Assembly: GCA_902554325.1 (NCBI GenBank)
Contig: CACDOH010000004.1
Span: forward strand, 1-64,000
Length of the DNA stretch: 64,000 nucleotides
Origin: an uncultured Pelagibacteraceae bacterium
GTDB lineage: Bacteria; Pseudomonadota; Alphaproteobacteria; Pelagibacterales; AG-422-B15
Direction of reading: 5' to 3'
This document shows, in pieces, positions 1 to 9,825 of this stretch. The notes beneath the pieces were generated by a model. It saw only the letters and a list, made by a program, of their open reading frames with translations, was not told the DNA's origin and made no database searches. The position numbers and the translations under genes are program-made. How positions within the stretch are numbered: the stretch's first letter is position 1; each line of letters begins with the position of its first letter.

Positions 1-32
1 AAAAATATACTCAAAGAAATTTATAAATAAAT

Positions 33-863
33 ATGTTTAAAGACTTATTAAATAAAATATTTCCAACTAAAAATATCAATGGTGAGTCCCTTAAAGAAAG
101 CATTGAAACAGTTCTAGAGTCTTCTCAAAAAGGTACTGAAACTATCTCAAAGCAAGAGAGATTGATGCTTTTAAATATTTTAAAAATTGATGAAATAAGA
201 ACGATAGATATCATGATACCAAGAGCTGACATTGGAGCAGTCGAGGTTAATGATAGCTTTGAAAAAGTATTAGAAATATTTATCAAAGAGTCTCATTCAA
301 GAGTTCCAGTATATGAAAATAATTTAGATAATATCATTGGGATGATTCATATAAAAGATTTAGTCAAATATCAAAATGAGAATCGAAAAGAAGATAAGTT
401 TTTGGATAAAATCAAAAGAGAAGTTTTGGAAATTCCACCCTCAATGCCAGTTTTAGATCTTCTATTAAAAATGCAAATCACCCGATTACATATGGGTATA
501 GTAATTGACGAGTATGGTTGTACGGATGGCTTAGTAACGATTGAGGATGTGATTGAAGAAGTAATTGGAGAAATTGAGGATGAACATGATGAGAAAAATT
601 TGCCAATGTTAATCAAAACTTCTACCAATACAATTGAAGCAAGTGCAAGAGTTGAAATAGATGAACTTCAAAAAATAACAAACATAAATTTCTTATCGAA
701 TGAAAATAGTGATGATATTGATACTTTAGGAGGTTTAATTTTTTCTATTGCTGGGCGAGTGCCTCAAAGGGGGGAAATTATTAAACATAGTTCAGGTGTG
801 ACCTTTGAAATCAATGATGCTGATCCAATGAAAATAAAATCAGTTAAAATAAAAATCATATAA
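33..863 (+). CDS. corC: CorC/HlyC-type CBS-domain protein
   Basis: Cytoplasmic CBS-pair protein of the CorC/HlyC family, linked to Mg/Co efflux and membrane-associated transporters. The CBS pair spans about residues 60-190, with the typical IMIPRADI and SRVPVYENN..NIIGMIHIKDL segments. The C-terminal 80 residues match the transporter-associated (CorC_HlyC) domain. There is no membrane segment, so this is the soluble short form. Its 276 residues are normal for the alphaproteobacterial version. The stop is 6 bases before lnt, and a corC-lnt pair is common in proteobacteria (ybeY-corC-lnt), so a shared transcript is likely. The upstream ybeY, if present, lies outside the window. The biochemical role of this soluble subfamily is less certain than its family membership. 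Confidence 0.9.
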   Translation: MFKDLLNKIFPTKNINGESLKESIETVLESSQKGTETISKQERLMLLNILKIDEIRTIDIMIPRADIGAVEVNDSFEKVLEIFIKESHSRVPVYENNLDNIIGMIHIKDLVKYQNENRKEDKFLDKIKREVLEIPPSMPVLDLLLKMQITRLHMGIVIDEYGCTDGLVTIEDVIEEVIGEIEDEHDEKNLPMLIKTSTNTIEASARVEIDELQKITNINFLSNENSDDIDTLGGLIFSIAGRVPQRGEIIKHSSGVTFEINDADPMKIKSVKIKII

Positions 864-869
864 TAGTAA

Positions 870-2315
870 ATGAATTCAAAAGTTTCTTTTAAGAATAAAA
901 AACTTTTGATTTATGCATCCTCATTTTTTCTAGGGATATTCTTATCTTTAAGCTTTGAGCCTTTTGCATTGCCTTTTATGTCAGTCATTATCATAGGCAT
1001 ATTATTTTTAGTTAATGATTATATTTATGAAAATTTACAAAATAAAAAGAAAATATTTTTTCTCACAGGTTTACTTTTTGGGTTTGGATTTTTCATATTT
1101 AGTATTAATTGGATTTCAAATTCAATTTTACAGTTTGATGCAGATTTATATTACTTAATTCCAGTACCGCTTTTAATACTCCCACTTGTCTTGTCACTAT
1201 TTTATGCACTTATGCAAATTATTAATTATTTCTCGTGGTCTCAATCTACTTCACGTATTTTTTATTTCTCGGCTAATTGGGTAATTTTTGAATTATTAAG
1301 AAGCTATATGTTTACAGGATTTCCATGGAATCTAATTGCCTACAGTTGGTCGTGGTCCATATATTTCATGCAATCTTTATCTTTGTTTGGTGTATTTGGT
1401 CTTAGCTTAATTACTGTTTTCTGCGCAACTAGTTTTTTTTCTTTTAGGATAAAAAATAATAATATTATATTCCCTCTAATTGCCACTTTAGTATTACTGA
1501 CAATATTCTTATTTGGGTACAATCGAGTAAGTAATTACGAGGTAAAAAATTCTGGTATTAGCTTAAGAATTGTTCACACTGAATTTAATCAAAATGAAAA
1601 GTGGAAAAAGGAGTCACACAAAAAGATTGCTGAGGCGGGCTCACAGGACTTGATTACAATTTTTCCAGAAACTGCGTTTGGAATGGACGGTATAGGCCCA
1701 TCAAATTGGTTCATTGGTCATATTCGTAATGAAGCAGGACTATATTACAATTCATTATCTTTTAATGGCCACCAATACGACAAAATTAAACTAGTACCCT
1801 TTGGCGAAAAAATACCATTCTCTAATTTTCTAAAAATTTTTTTTCCGAAAAACCCTTTATTATTAAACTCAATGAAGAGCGGTAATGATGATCAACTATT
1901 TGAAAATAAAATTACGCCACTAATTTGTTATGAGGCTGTATTCCCCAATTTTGTTCGAAATAAAATTAATAATGAAACTGAATTACTAGTAAATATTACT
2001 AATGATGCATGGTTTGGTACTTTTAGTGGTCCAAAGCAACATTTTGTACATGTTTTATATAGATCAGTTGAATTGGGACTACCTCTTGCGAGATCATCAA
2101 ATATGGGCATATCTGCATTGATAAACCCTATTGGCATTGTCGATGGTATGGCCAGCTCAGATAAAATATCCTTTATAGATGTAGAAATACCTAAAAAAAT
2201 CGATACGACTATTTACCGTCAGTACGGTGAATTGATGGTGTATTTTTTAATAGTTTTATTTTTTATTATTGGCTATGCTATCGATCAATTATTTTCGGGG
2301 AAAAAAAATGACTAA
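870..2315 (+). CDS. lnt: Apolipoprotein N-acyltransferase
   Basis: Integral inner-membrane enzyme that adds the third acyl chain to lipoproteins after Lgt and LspA. The N-terminal 215 residues hold six or so hydrophobic segments, followed by a nitrilase-like catalytic domain and a last membrane helix at about 455-475. The catalytic triad is visible: Glu267 (FPETAFG), Lys305 ([11 protein letters not shown]) and Cys353 (LICYEAVFP). The 481 residues are slightly short for the family. The start is 6 bases after corC, and the end overlaps the likely metK start by 8 bases. At least one lipobox-bearing protein (the MBL-fold protein near 54 kb) is encoded in this window as a possible client. Confidence 0.95.
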   Translation: MNSKVSFKNKKLLIYASSFFLGIFLSLSFEPFALPFMSVIIIGILFLVNDYIYENLQNKKKIFFLTGLLFGFGFFIFSINWISNSILQFDADLYYLIPVPLLILPLVLSLFYALMQIINYFSWSQSTSRIFYFSANWVIFELLRSYMFTGFPWNLIAYSWSWSIYFMQSLSLFGVFGLSLITVFCATSFFSFRIKNNNIIFPLIATLVLLTIFLFGYNRVSNYEVKNSGISLRIVHTEFNQNEKWKKESHKKIAEAGSQDLITIFPETAFGMDGIGPSNWFIGHIRNEAGLYYNSLSFNGHQYDKIKLVPFGEKIPFSNFLKIFFPKNPLLLNSMKSGNDDQLFENKITPLICYEAVFPNFVRNKINNETELLVNITNDAWFGTFSGPKQHFVHVLYRSVELGLPLARSSNMGISALINPIGIVDGMASSDKISFIDVEIPKKIDTTIYRQYGELMVYFLIVLFFIIGYAIDQLFSGKKND

Positions 2316-3465
2316 AGAATATTTATTTACAAGTGAATCGGTGTCAGAAGGCCATCCTGACAAAGTGTGTGATATTATTTCAGACTCAATAGTTGATGAT
2401 TTTTTATCACAAGAAAATCCGGAGAATGCAAGGGTTGCAATGGAAACATTGGTTACTACGAATAAAGTAGTTATCGCTGGCGAAGTTCGTGGTCCTGAAG
2501 GTTACAATTGTAACTATGAAGAGTTAGCAAGAAATGCAGTAAAAGAAATTGGGTATGAACAAGATGGATTTCACTGGAAAAACTTGTCTTTTGACTCTTC
2601 AGGAGTTCATAGTCAATCTGCAGATATAGCAATGGGTGTAGATGCATCTGGAAATAAAGATCAAGGTGCGGGAGATCAAGGAATAATGTTTGGGTACGCA
2701 TGTAAAGAGACTCCATCTTTGATGCCAGCACCAATTTATTATTCCCATAAGATACTTGAGTTAATGGCATCAGAGCGAAAATCCGGAAATACAATTGGAA
2801 TTCAACCTGACTCTAAAAGCCAGGTTACATTAAAATATAAAAATGGTGAGCCTGAAATTTGTACTAAAATAGTTGTTTCTACTCAACATGATGCTGAACT
2901 TGATCAGCATGCTGTTAGTGAACTGGTAATTCCAATAATTAAAAATGTAATGCCTCAAGAATGGATGGAGAATAATACTGAAATATTAATTAATCCAACT
3001 GGAAAATTTGTAATTGGTGGCCCTGATGGTGATACTGGATTAACTGGAAGAAAAATCATTGTTGATACTTATGGTGGTGCTGCTCCTCATGGAGGTGGAG
3101 CTTTCTCTGGAAAAGATCCAACAAAAGTAGACAGATCTGCAGCTTACATTTCAAGATATATAGCTAAAAATATAGTTGCTGCTGGATTAGCTGATAGATG
3201 CACACTTCAACTTGCATATGCTATTGGTGTTTCTGAACCATTATCAATTTACGTAGATACTCATGGAACATCTCAAATAAAAGACGATGATTTAATAAAA
3301 AAAATAACTGATAATATTGATTTATCACCTAGAGGCATAAGAGATCATTTAGGTTTGCATAAGCCAATCTATAAAAAAAGTGCTGCATATGGACATTTTG
3401 GTAGGGAACCAATGGCGGATGGCTCTTTTTCTTGGGAAAAATTAGATCTAGCAGAAAAATTATAA
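2308..3465 (+). CDS. metK: S-adenosylmethionine synthetase
   Basis: Makes SAM from methionine and ATP in the cytoplasm. Signature segments are [14 protein letters not shown] near the N-terminus, the [12 protein letters not shown] hexapeptide region and the P-loop-like [19 protein letters not shown]. The ORF track starts at 2269, but the family begins [19 protein letters not shown], so I place the start at the ATG at 2308. This gives 385 residues, the usual length. It overlaps the lnt stop by 8 bases, which suggests translational coupling. No SAM riboswitch can precede it because the upstream DNA is lnt coding sequence. Its SAM supplies TrmB just downstream and feeds the cycle closed by AhcY at 47 kb. 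Confidence 0.97.
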   Translation: MTKEYLFTSESVSEGHPDKVCDIISDSIVDDFLSQENPENARVAMETLVTTNKVVIAGEVRGPEGYNCNYEELARNAVKEIGYEQDGFHWKNLSFDSSGVHSQSADIAMGVDASGNKDQGAGDQGIMFGYACKETPSLMPAPIYYSHKILELMASERKSGNTIGIQPDSKSQVTLKYKNGEPEICTKIVVSTQHDAELDQHAVSELVIPIIKNVMPQEWMENNTEILINPTGKFVIGGPDGDTGLTGRKIIVDTYGGAAPHGGGAFSGKDPTKVDRSAAYISRYIAKNIVAAGLADRCTLQLAYAIGVSEPLSIYVDTHGTSQIKDDDLIKKITDNIDLSPRGIRDHLGLHKPIYKKSAAYGHFGREPMADGSFSWEKLDLAEKL

Positions 3466-3469
3466 TTTA

Positions 3470-4171
3470 TTGTTAGACTTACGATCTAAATTTCCTGATT
3501 ATTATAAGTATCATGGAAGAAATATTACTAAGAAGCTTTCTTCATCTAATGTAAGAATTTTAAATGATCACTATAGTAAGTATTCATTAGATAAGAAAAT
3601 ATTAAATATTTATTCTATTGGAAGTACAGAGCAACTGCTACAATCAGACTTTTTTAAAAAAATAATATTAGAAGTTGGTTTTGGCGATGGGGAGCATCTC
3701 ATTGAATGCGCTCTTTCTAATCCAAAAGTTTTATATGTTGGGTCTGAGGTATATGTCAATGGAGTTGTTAAAGTATTAAAAAAAATTCTAGAGCATGATA
3801 TTAAAAATATTCGTTTATGCGGCATGAATTTTGTATACTTGCTTAATATACTTAATCAAAATAGCATTGATGAATTGAAAATTATAAATCCTGATCCGTG
3901 GCGTAAAAAACGTCATTTCAAACGAAGATTAGTAAATTTAGAAAATATAATTAAGATAAGTGGAGTCGTTAAAAATAAATATTCTTCCTATATAACAACA
4001 GACTCCGAGAGTTACTTTAATTATATAAATGAAATTTTTAGTTCAAATTCAAACTTAATTCATGAAAATAAAAATAAGATTTTATCAAAGAATGATAAAT
4101 TATATGGTGTGTCGAGATACCAAAGAAAAGCTATAAAAAATGGAAAGAAAATATACCAACTAACTTTTTGA
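3470..4171 (+). CDS. trmB: tRNA (guanine-N7)-methyltransferase
   Basis: SAM-dependent enzyme forming m7G46 in tRNA variable loops. The SAM-binding motif is LEVGFGDGEHL, followed by the family signature INPDPWRKKRHFKRRLV. The N-terminal YHGRN..KKL segment corresponds to the conserved F-x-GR-R region of alphaproteobacterial TrmB, so the N-terminus cannot start much later. The only suitable start is a TTG at 3470, five bases after the metK stop and with no evident Shine-Dalgarno, so coupling to metK translation is likely. Its 233 residues are normal. The gene is followed by a 123-base leader with a hairpin before nusA. Confidence 0.9.
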   Translation: MLDLRSKFPDYYKYHGRNITKKLSSSNVRILNDHYSKYSLDKKILNIYSIGSTEQLLQSDFFKKIILEVGFGDGEHLIECALSNPKVLYVGSEVYVNGVVKVLKKILEHDIKNIRLCGMNFVYLLNILNQNSIDELKIINPDPWRKKRHFKRRLVNLENIIKISGVVKNKYSSYITTDSESYFNYINEIFSSNSNLIHENKNKILSKNDKLYGVSRYQRKAIKNGKKIYQLTF

Positions 4172-4247
4172 TATCATTGTATATTTAGGTACTTGATTTA
4201 TGATAATTAGCAGTGTATAGATCTTTCAAAATATAGCTAAACCAAGC

Positions 4248-4275
4248 AAAAGTGGGTTAAGCCCACTTTTTTTTT
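4248..4275 (+). terminator. Intrinsic terminator / attenuator before nusA
   Basis: Stem AAAAGTGGG / CCCACTTTT (9 bp) around a 5-nt loop, followed by an unbroken T run to 4275. It sits 20 bases before the nusA start. It can end metK-trmB transcription or act as an attenuator for the nusA operon. Attenuator-like leaders upstream of rimP-nusA operons are described in proteobacteria (an Rfam rimP-leader family exists, from memory). Here rimP itself is absent, so the hairpin abuts nusA directly. Confidence 0.8.
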
Positions 4276-4294
4276 ACGCTAAAAGGAACATAAA

Positions 4295-5830
4295 ATGGTT
4301 AGTGCAAATAAGATTGAAATTTTAAGAATAGCTGAGACGGTTGCTCAAGAAAAAATGATTGATAAGTCAATTGTAATTTCAGCATTAGAAGAGGCAATTG
4401 AAAAAGCTGCAAAAAGCAACTATGGTGAAGAAAATGAAGTTATTGTCGAAATAAATCAAGAAAGTGGCGATATATCCATTTCTAGAAAAATGTCAGTTGT
4501 TGAAGAGGTAAAAAATAAATTTCTAGAAATCACTTTAAAATCAGCAAAAAAAATTAATGGAGCGGCTCAGTTAGGTGACGTCTTGCTTGATCCATTGCCT
4601 CCTATTGACTTTGGCAGAATTGGAGCTCAAGCAGCAAAGCAAGTTATTAATTCTAAAGTTCGAGAGGCAGAAAGAGAAAGGCAATATAATGAATATAAAG
4701 ATAGAGTCGGAGAAATAGTAAATGGTATTGTAAAAAGATCTGAATTTGGAAATATTGTACTTGATTTAGGTAAAGCTGAAGGTGTTGTTAGAAAAGATCA
4801 AACTATACCAAGAGAAAATCTCAGAAATGGTGATAGGGTAAGAGCGTATATATATGATGTTAGATCTGAACTTAAAGGCCCACAGATTTTTATGTCAAGA
4901 TCTCACCCGCAATTTATGGCAAAGCTGTTTATGCAGGAAGTTCCAGAAATTTATGATGGAATCATTTCTATCAAAAGCGTTGCAAGAGATCCAGGAAGTA
5001 GGGCTAAAATAGCAGTATATACAGAAGATGGCTCAATAGATCCGGTTGGAGCATGTGTTGGAATGCGAGGAAGCAGAGTCCAGGCAGTAGTGAATGAATT
5101 ACAAGGTGAAAAAATTGATATAATTAACTGGACCGAAAATGTTGCAAATCTAGCCATTTCTTCTCTTTCTCCAGCGGAAGTACTTAAAGTAGTTTTAGAT
5201 GAGGACCAAAATAAAATAGAGGTTGTAGTCTCTGAAGAACACTTAAGTCTTGCGATTGGAAGAAGAGGTCAAAATGTAAAACTTGCAACTGAGCTCACGG
5301 GCTATGAAATAGATATTTTAACTGAAGATGAAGAATCATCAAAAAGACAAGAAGATTTCTCAAATAAAACAAATGTATTTATTGAGTCACTTGATGTTGA
5401 TGAAACTCTAGCACAACTTCTAGTAAGTGAGGGATTTGGAAGTATTGAAGAGGTCATAGATGCTGAAGAGAGCGAACTGCTGGCTATCGAAGGATTTGAT
5501 GAAGAAATTGCAACAGAGTTAGTTGAGAGATCAAAGAAATATATTTCTAAAATGGATGAAAAAAATAATAAGAAACTTGAGGAGTATAATGTTTCAAAAG
5601 ATTTAATTGACTTCAGTTTTTTGTCAAAAGCTATGTTAGTAAAACTTGCTGAGAATAATATAAAATCATTAGAAGATTTTGCAGGCCTAACCACTGACGA
5701 TCTAATAGGATACCTTGAAGATAGAAGTGATAAAAATTCAAGAGTTACTGGTTTATTTGAAGAATTTAATATTAATAAAGATGAAGGTGATCAATTAATT
5801 ATGGAGGCAAGAAAAATATGGCTTGATTAG
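4295..5830 (+). CDS. nusA: Transcription termination/antitermination factor NusA
   Basis: RNA polymerase-bound elongation factor. Order of domains: N-terminal RNAP-binding domain (1-130), S1 domain starting around residue 138 (GEIVNGIVKRSEFGNIVLDL), KH1 and KH2 (GACVGMRGSRVQAVVNEL and LAIGRRGQNVKLATELTG), then two acidic C-terminal helix-hairpin-helix repeats (about 365-511) as in other proteobacteria. The 511 residues match alphaproteobacterial NusA. The start follows AAAAGGAACATAAA, a modest ribosome site. It leads the nusA-infB-rbfA-truB-rpsO-pnp run. Neither rimP upstream nor ylxR downstream is present, although both flank nusA in many relatives. Confidence 0.97.
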   Translation: MVSANKIEILRIAETVAQEKMIDKSIVISALEEAIEKAAKSNYGEENEVIVEINQESGDISISRKMSVVEEVKNKFLEITLKSAKKINGAAQLGDVLLDPLPPIDFGRIGAQAAKQVINSKVREAERERQYNEYKDRVGEIVNGIVKRSEFGNIVLDLGKAEGVVRKDQTIPRENLRNGDRVRAYIYDVRSELKGPQIFMSRSHPQFMAKLFMQEVPEIYDGIISIKSVARDPGSRAKIAVYTEDGSIDPVGACVGMRGSRVQAVVNELQGEKIDIINWTENVANLAISSLSPAEVLKVVLDEDQNKIEVVVSEEHLSLAIGRRGQNVKLATELTGYEIDILTEDEESSKRQEDFSNKTNVFIESLDVDETLAQLLVSEGFGSIEEVIDAEESELLAIEGFDEEIATELVERSKKYISKMDEKNNKKLEEYNVSKDLIDFSFLSKAMLVKLAENNIKSLEDFAGLTTDDLIGYLEDRSDKNSRVTGLFEEFNINKDEGDQLIMEARKIWLD

Positions 5831-5851
5831 TCATATATATAAAGACTTAAC

Positions 5852-8245
5852 ATGACTGAAAATAAAGAGATAAAAAAGGGAAAAAAAACACTAAGTCTTA
5901 AGTTGGGTTCAAAACCTATCATATCTAACAAAAGAGGGATTGAGGCAGGAAAGACAGTAATTGTAGAAAAAAAAAGATATAAGAGAAATACTAATACAGA
6001 TCAGAAATCTGATGATATATTTTTAAATAAAACAGAAGTTACAAGTAGACCAAATGTAGAAGGAAAAACTATTGCGGATAAGAAGTCAAGACCTGGTGTG
6101 ATTTTGAAACCACTTACTAAGGATGAACAAAAAAAGATTTTACAAGCTGACAGTAAAGAAGAAAAAAATAATGCTATTGATAAAATAAGAAAAGGTAATT
6201 TAGATGAAGAGAAAGATACAAAAGTTGAGGAGAATTTAGAATCAAGTATTGAATTTAAAGAAAATAAAAAAGACACTGAAAAAAAGAGATCTACCCAAGA
6301 AAAAGAAGTAGATTTTCAAGAAAAGAAGAAACCTTCCAATACTTTTGGAAGAAAAAAAGTTAGGGAGAGAAAAGTAACTATTGTCACTGCCTTAAGTGAT
6401 GTAGATGAAAGAACAAGAAGTCTAGCTGCATACAAAAGAGCTAAGCAAAAGATAAGAAAAAACCAATCAGATCAAGAACCTGCTAAAAAAATCGTAAGAG
6501 ATGTATATATTCCAGAGCATATAACAGTAAAAGAACTCGCCAATCGAATGACAGAAAAATCAGGAGATTTAATTAAATCATTAATGAAAATGGGAATGAT
6601 GGCTACAATTAATGAGTCTCTTGATGCAGATACAGCTGAATTATTAGTAACTGAGTTTGGCCATAACTTTAAAAGAGAAAATATTGAAGAAATAGAAAAA
6701 GATTTAATCTCTAAGGATAATAAAGCAATTAAAGAAGATCCTAGATCACCCATTGTTACAATAATGGGTCATGTTGATCATGGAAAAACTTCTTTATTAG
6801 ACAAAATCAGGAATGCAAATGTTGTTTCAGGAGAGAGTGGTGGAATTACACAGCACATAGGCGCATACGAAGTAGAGCATAAAGACAGCAAAATTACTTT
6901 TATTGATACACCTGGACATGCAGCATTTACAGATATGAGAGCAAGGGGTGCAAATGTAACTGATATTGTTATTTTAATTGTTGCTGCTGATGATGGAGTA
7001 ATGCCTCAGACAAAAGAGGCTATAGCCCATGCTAAATCTGCAAATGCCCCAATTATAGTTGCCATTAATAAGTGTGATAAGGAAGAGTCTCAACCTCAAA
7101 AAATTAAAGAACAATTATTATCAGAGGAATTAATAGTTGAGGACTTATCTGGAGACATACAATGTATTGAAGTATCGGCAGAAACAGGGCACAACCTTGA
7201 TAAACTTCTCGATTCAATTGTTGTTCAGTCAGAGATTTCAGAACTAAAAACAAATAATCAAACTTTTGCTGAAGCTACTGTAATCGAGGCTAATGTTGAT
7301 AAAGGAAGAGGCCCAATCTGCAATATAATAATTACAAATGGGAAACTATCTGTTGGAGATATTGCTGTCGCAGGAAGTGAATACGGTAAGGTAAGAGCAA
7401 TACTTAATGATAAAGGAAAAAATTTAAAAGAGGCGACTGCATCTATGCCTGTACAGGTCTTAGGATTAAATAACCCTCCTGAAGCTGGAGATAGTTTCGT
7501 TACGGTTGAAAGTGATGAAAAAGCAAGAGAGTTATGTGAGATAAGAAGCGAAATAAAAACTAATAAGGCTTTACCAAAGAAGATCAAAAATATAGATGGA
7601 GATACAACATTTGGCTCATTAAATGGTAAAAAAGAAATATTAGAAGTTGTGGTTAAGTCTGATACCCGAGGATCTTCAGAAGCTATAATTCATCAAATTG
7701 AAGGTATTGATAGTGATAAGATAAACATAAAAGTAATTCATTCAGGTGTAGGATTTATAAATGAAAGTGACGTTGCCCTTGCGTCAGCATCTAATGCTCT
7801 ACTCATTTCATTCAATACTACTGCTACAAAAGAGGCAAAATCAAAAGCTAAATTAAGCAATCTAAATATTCAAAATTTTAACATTATCTATGAACTTCTC
7901 GAATATGTTTCTGATTTTGCAAGCGGTAAACTTAAGCCTACTCTTCAGGAGAGTTTTATTGGTAAGGCTGAAGTACTGCAAATTTTCAAAGTTTCGAAAA
8001 TTGGCTCAATTGCTGGTTGTATTGTCGTTGAAGGTTCTGTTAATAAAAATGCTAAAGTAAGAGTGATAAGAAATTCAGAAACTATATATGATGGAGATAT
8101 TCTCAGCTTGAAAAGAGAAAAAAATGAAGCAAATGAAGTTAAAGCTGGAACAGAATGTGGAATTAGTGTCAAGGAATTTAATGATTTCCAAATAGGTGAC
8201 AATATAGAAGTATTTAGTGTTGAGGAAATAGCTCAGTCACTGTGA
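5852..8245 (+). CDS. infB: Translation initiation factor IF-2
   Basis: GTPase that places fMet-tRNA on the 30S subunit. Residues 1-210 are a lysine/glutamate-rich low-complexity extension, followed by an IF2_N-like segment (about 215-270). The G domain holds G1 [14 protein letters not shown]3 [15 protein letters not shown] and G4 NKCD. Domains II-IV continue to the end. At 797 residues it is at the short end for Alphaproteobacteria because of the reduced N-terminal extension. Only 21 bases separate it from nusA, with no ylxR (DUF448) between them. Its TGA stop overlaps the GTG start of rbfA. Confidence 0.97.
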   Translation: MTENKEIKKGKKTLSLKLGSKPIISNKRGIEAGKTVIVEKKRYKRNTNTDQKSDDIFLNKTEVTSRPNVEGKTIADKKSRPGVILKPLTKDEQKKILQADSKEEKNNAIDKIRKGNLDEEKDTKVEENLESSIEFKENKKDTEKKRSTQEKEVDFQEKKKPSNTFGRKKVRERKVTIVTALSDVDERTRSLAAYKRAKQKIRKNQSDQEPAKKIVRDVYIPEHITVKELANRMTEKSGDLIKSLMKMGMMATINESLDADTAELLVTEFGHNFKRENIEEIEKDLISKDNKAIKEDPRSPIVTIMGHVDHGKTSLLDKIRNANVVSGESGGITQHIGAYEVEHKDSKITFIDTPGHAAFTDMRARGANVTDIVILIVAADDGVMPQTKEAIAHAKSANAPIIVAINKCDKEESQPQKIKEQLLSEELIVEDLSGDIQCIEVSAETGHNLDKLLDSIVVQSEISELKTNNQTFAEATVIEANVDKGRGPICNIIITNGKLSVGDIAVAGSEYGKVRAILNDKGKNLKEATASMPVQVLGLNNPPEAGDSFVTVESDEKARELCEIRSEIKTNKALPKKIKNIDGDTTFGSLNGKKEILEVVVKSDTRGSSEAIIHQIEGIDSDKINIKVIHSGVGFINESDVALASASNALLISFNTTATKEAKSKAKLSNLNIQNFNIIYELLEYVSDFASGKLKPTLQESFIGKAEVLQIFKVSKIGSIAGCIVVEGSVNKNAKVRVIRNSETIYDGDILSLKREKNEANEVKAGTECGISVKEFNDFQIGDNIEVFSVEEIAQSL

Positions 8246-8631
8246 TCCTAAAAAGAAAACACGAAACCACTGATAGATCCCTTAAAGTTTCTGAAATAAT
8301 TAGAAAAGCAGTAAGTGAAATTCTTGTAAGAAATGAATTTCCAATAAATCCATCATTTAATTTTCCGTTAAGCGTTGTAAATGTTAAAATGAATAAGGAT
8401 TTGAAAATTGCATATGTATATGTACTAACTCATGAAGAAATAAATAAGGATGAAATTATAGAAAGATTAAAGAGTTGCAAAAAATATATATCCCAAGAAA
8501 TAAATAAGTTAGTAGATTTAAAATTTATTCCTAAGTTAGTATTTAGAAATGACGATACAGTTGACCAATTAAATCATATCAACAATCTATTAAACTCTGA
8601 TAAGTTAATTAGAGATAATAATGTAGATTAA
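8242..8631 (+). CDS. rbfA: Ribosome-binding factor A
   Basis: Small KH-like 30S maturation factor. The sequence shows the RbfA pattern: RSLKVSEIIRKAVSEIL at the N-terminus, a central VVNVKMNKDLKIAYVYV strand pair and KFIPKLVFRNDDT near the C-terminus. The start is GTG at 8242, overlapping the infB stop (GTGA), which implies translational coupling. Its 129 residues are normal. The truB ATG follows one base after the stop. In a genome that appears to lack rimP at this locus, RbfA is the one clear 30S assembly factor left in the operon. Confidence 0.93.
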   Translation: MILKRKHETTDRSLKVSEIIRKAVSEILVRNEFPINPSFNFPLSVVNVKMNKDLKIAYVYVLTHEEINKDEIIERLKSCKKYISQEINKLVDLKFIPKLVFRNDDTVDQLNHINNLLNSDKLIRDNNVD

Positions 8632-8632
8632 G

Positions 8633-9508
8633 ATGAAAGATGGGTGGATCTTTATAGATAAGCCTAAAGAGATAAGTTCATTTGCAGTAATCAGAAAACT
8701 TAGAAAAATCTTTAATATAAAAAAAATTGGTCATGCAGGAACTTTAGATCCTTTCGCAACTGGTGTACTGGCAGTTGCATTAGGCGAAGCAACGAAAAGC
8801 ATATCATATTTTAATGCAAATAAGTTCTATCAATTTCGAGTTTTCTTTGGAATATCAAAAGATACTGATGACTCTACAGGTAAAACTTTACAGACCTCAG
8901 ATAATATTCCATCAAAAAAAGATATTGATGTATGTCTAAAACACTTCATTGGTTTTCAACGTCAGGTACCTCCTAAATATTCAGCGGTAAAAATAAATGG
9001 CAAAAGAGCCTATAAGTTGGCGAGAGAAAACAAAACCTTTGAAATTAAATCAAAGGAAGTAAATATTTATAATCTCAAGTGCATAGCTACACAAAAAAAA
9101 GAAGAATTCATATTTACTATGGAATGTTCTAGTGGAACCTATGTAAGATCATTTGCTAGAGATTTAGGCAAAATGCTTAATACATTTGCTCATGTTTCTG
9201 AGTTAAGAAGGATCAAAATTGGAAAATTTGGAGAAAATAATATTATTTTACTAGATAAATTAGATGAATTAGTACATATTGGCGATCATTTTGAGATAAT
9301 GTATTCTATTCAAGATGTACTGGACGACATCCCGGCAGTACAGCTAAATAGAGATTTAAGTAAGAAATTTCAAAATGGATTAAACTTTGATTACTTTAAT
9401 AAAGATACATTTGAAGATACTTTATTAATTTTATCTAATGCAAAACTTCTGGGCATTGGCAAAGTTGTAGAGGGAAAAATAAAACCTGTAAGGGTTTTAA
9501 ATTTGTAA
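8633..9508 (+). CDS. truB: tRNA pseudouridine-55 synthase
   Basis: Forms pseudouridine 55 in the T-loop of tRNAs. The catalytic aspartate lies in GHAGTLDPFATGVL, with the supporting KPKEISS motif near the N-terminus, RQVPPKYSAVKINGKRAY in the middle and SSGTYVRSFARDLG after it. The C-terminal part is a divergent PUA-like extension, giving 291 residues. The gene is nearly contiguous with rbfA and is followed by an 11-base gap to rpsO, so all are presumably co-transcribed. Confidence 0.95.
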   Translation: MKDGWIFIDKPKEISSFAVIRKLRKIFNIKKIGHAGTLDPFATGVLAVALGEATKSISYFNANKFYQFRVFFGISKDTDDSTGKTLQTSDNIPSKKDIDVCLKHFIGFQRQVPPKYSAVKINGKRAYKLARENKTFEIKSKEVNIYNLKCIATQKKEEFIFTMECSSGTYVRSFARDLGKMLNTFAHVSELRRIKIGKFGENNIILLDKLDELVHIGDHFEIMYSIQDVLDDIPAVQLNRDLSKKFQNGLNFDYFNKDTFEDTLLILSNAKLLGIGKVVEGKIKPVRVLNL

Positions 9509-9519
9509 AAGGATAAGAG

Positions 9520-9789
9520 ATGTCGATAAAAAGTGAAAGTAAAAGTAAACTCATAAATGAGTACTCAAGATCAGAAAAAGATACTGGTTCTCCAGAAGTG
9601 CAAATAGCAATTCTTACTGAGAGGATTACCAATCTAACAGAACATTTTCAATCTCATAAAAAGGACAATCATTCTAGAACAGGATTAATGAGGTTGATAA
9701 ATCAAAGACGCAGTTTGCTAGCGTATTTAAAGAAGAGCAATAAAGATTCTTATGACAAGTTAATCGATAAATTAGGAATTAGAAAATAA
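9520..9789 (+). CDS. rpsO: Ribosomal protein uS15
   Basis: Small-subunit protein that binds the 16S rRNA central domain. All 89 residues align with the family, including [17 protein letters not shown], the [14 protein letters not shown] segment and the LLAYLKK..Y..LI..LGIRK ending. An AAAGGATAAGAG ribosome site precedes the ATG. The rpsO-pnp order is conserved in most proteobacteria and is often autoregulated, but only 11 bases separate it from truB, so no large leader for such control is visible here. Confidence 0.97.
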   Translation: MSIKSESKSKLINEYSRSEKDTGSPEVQIAILTERITNLTEHFQSHKKDNHSRTGLMRLINQRRSLLAYLKKSNKDSYDKLIDKLGIRK

Positions 9790-9825
9790 TAATGAACTAT
9801 ATAAAATTTAAAGGAATGAAGGAAT

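Noticed and set aside
2269-2307. Upstream ATG of the metK ORF in the track
   Set aside because: It would add 13 residues ([13 protein letters not shown]) that lie within lnt and are not part of the MetK family. The ATG at 2308 fits the family start exactly.
2471-2794. 107-residue minus-strand ORF inside metK
   Set aside because: Antisense shadow in a region fully explained by metK.
5302-5694. 130-residue minus-strand ORF inside nusA
   Set aside because: A serine/phenylalanine-rich shadow of an acidic coding region, with no family features.
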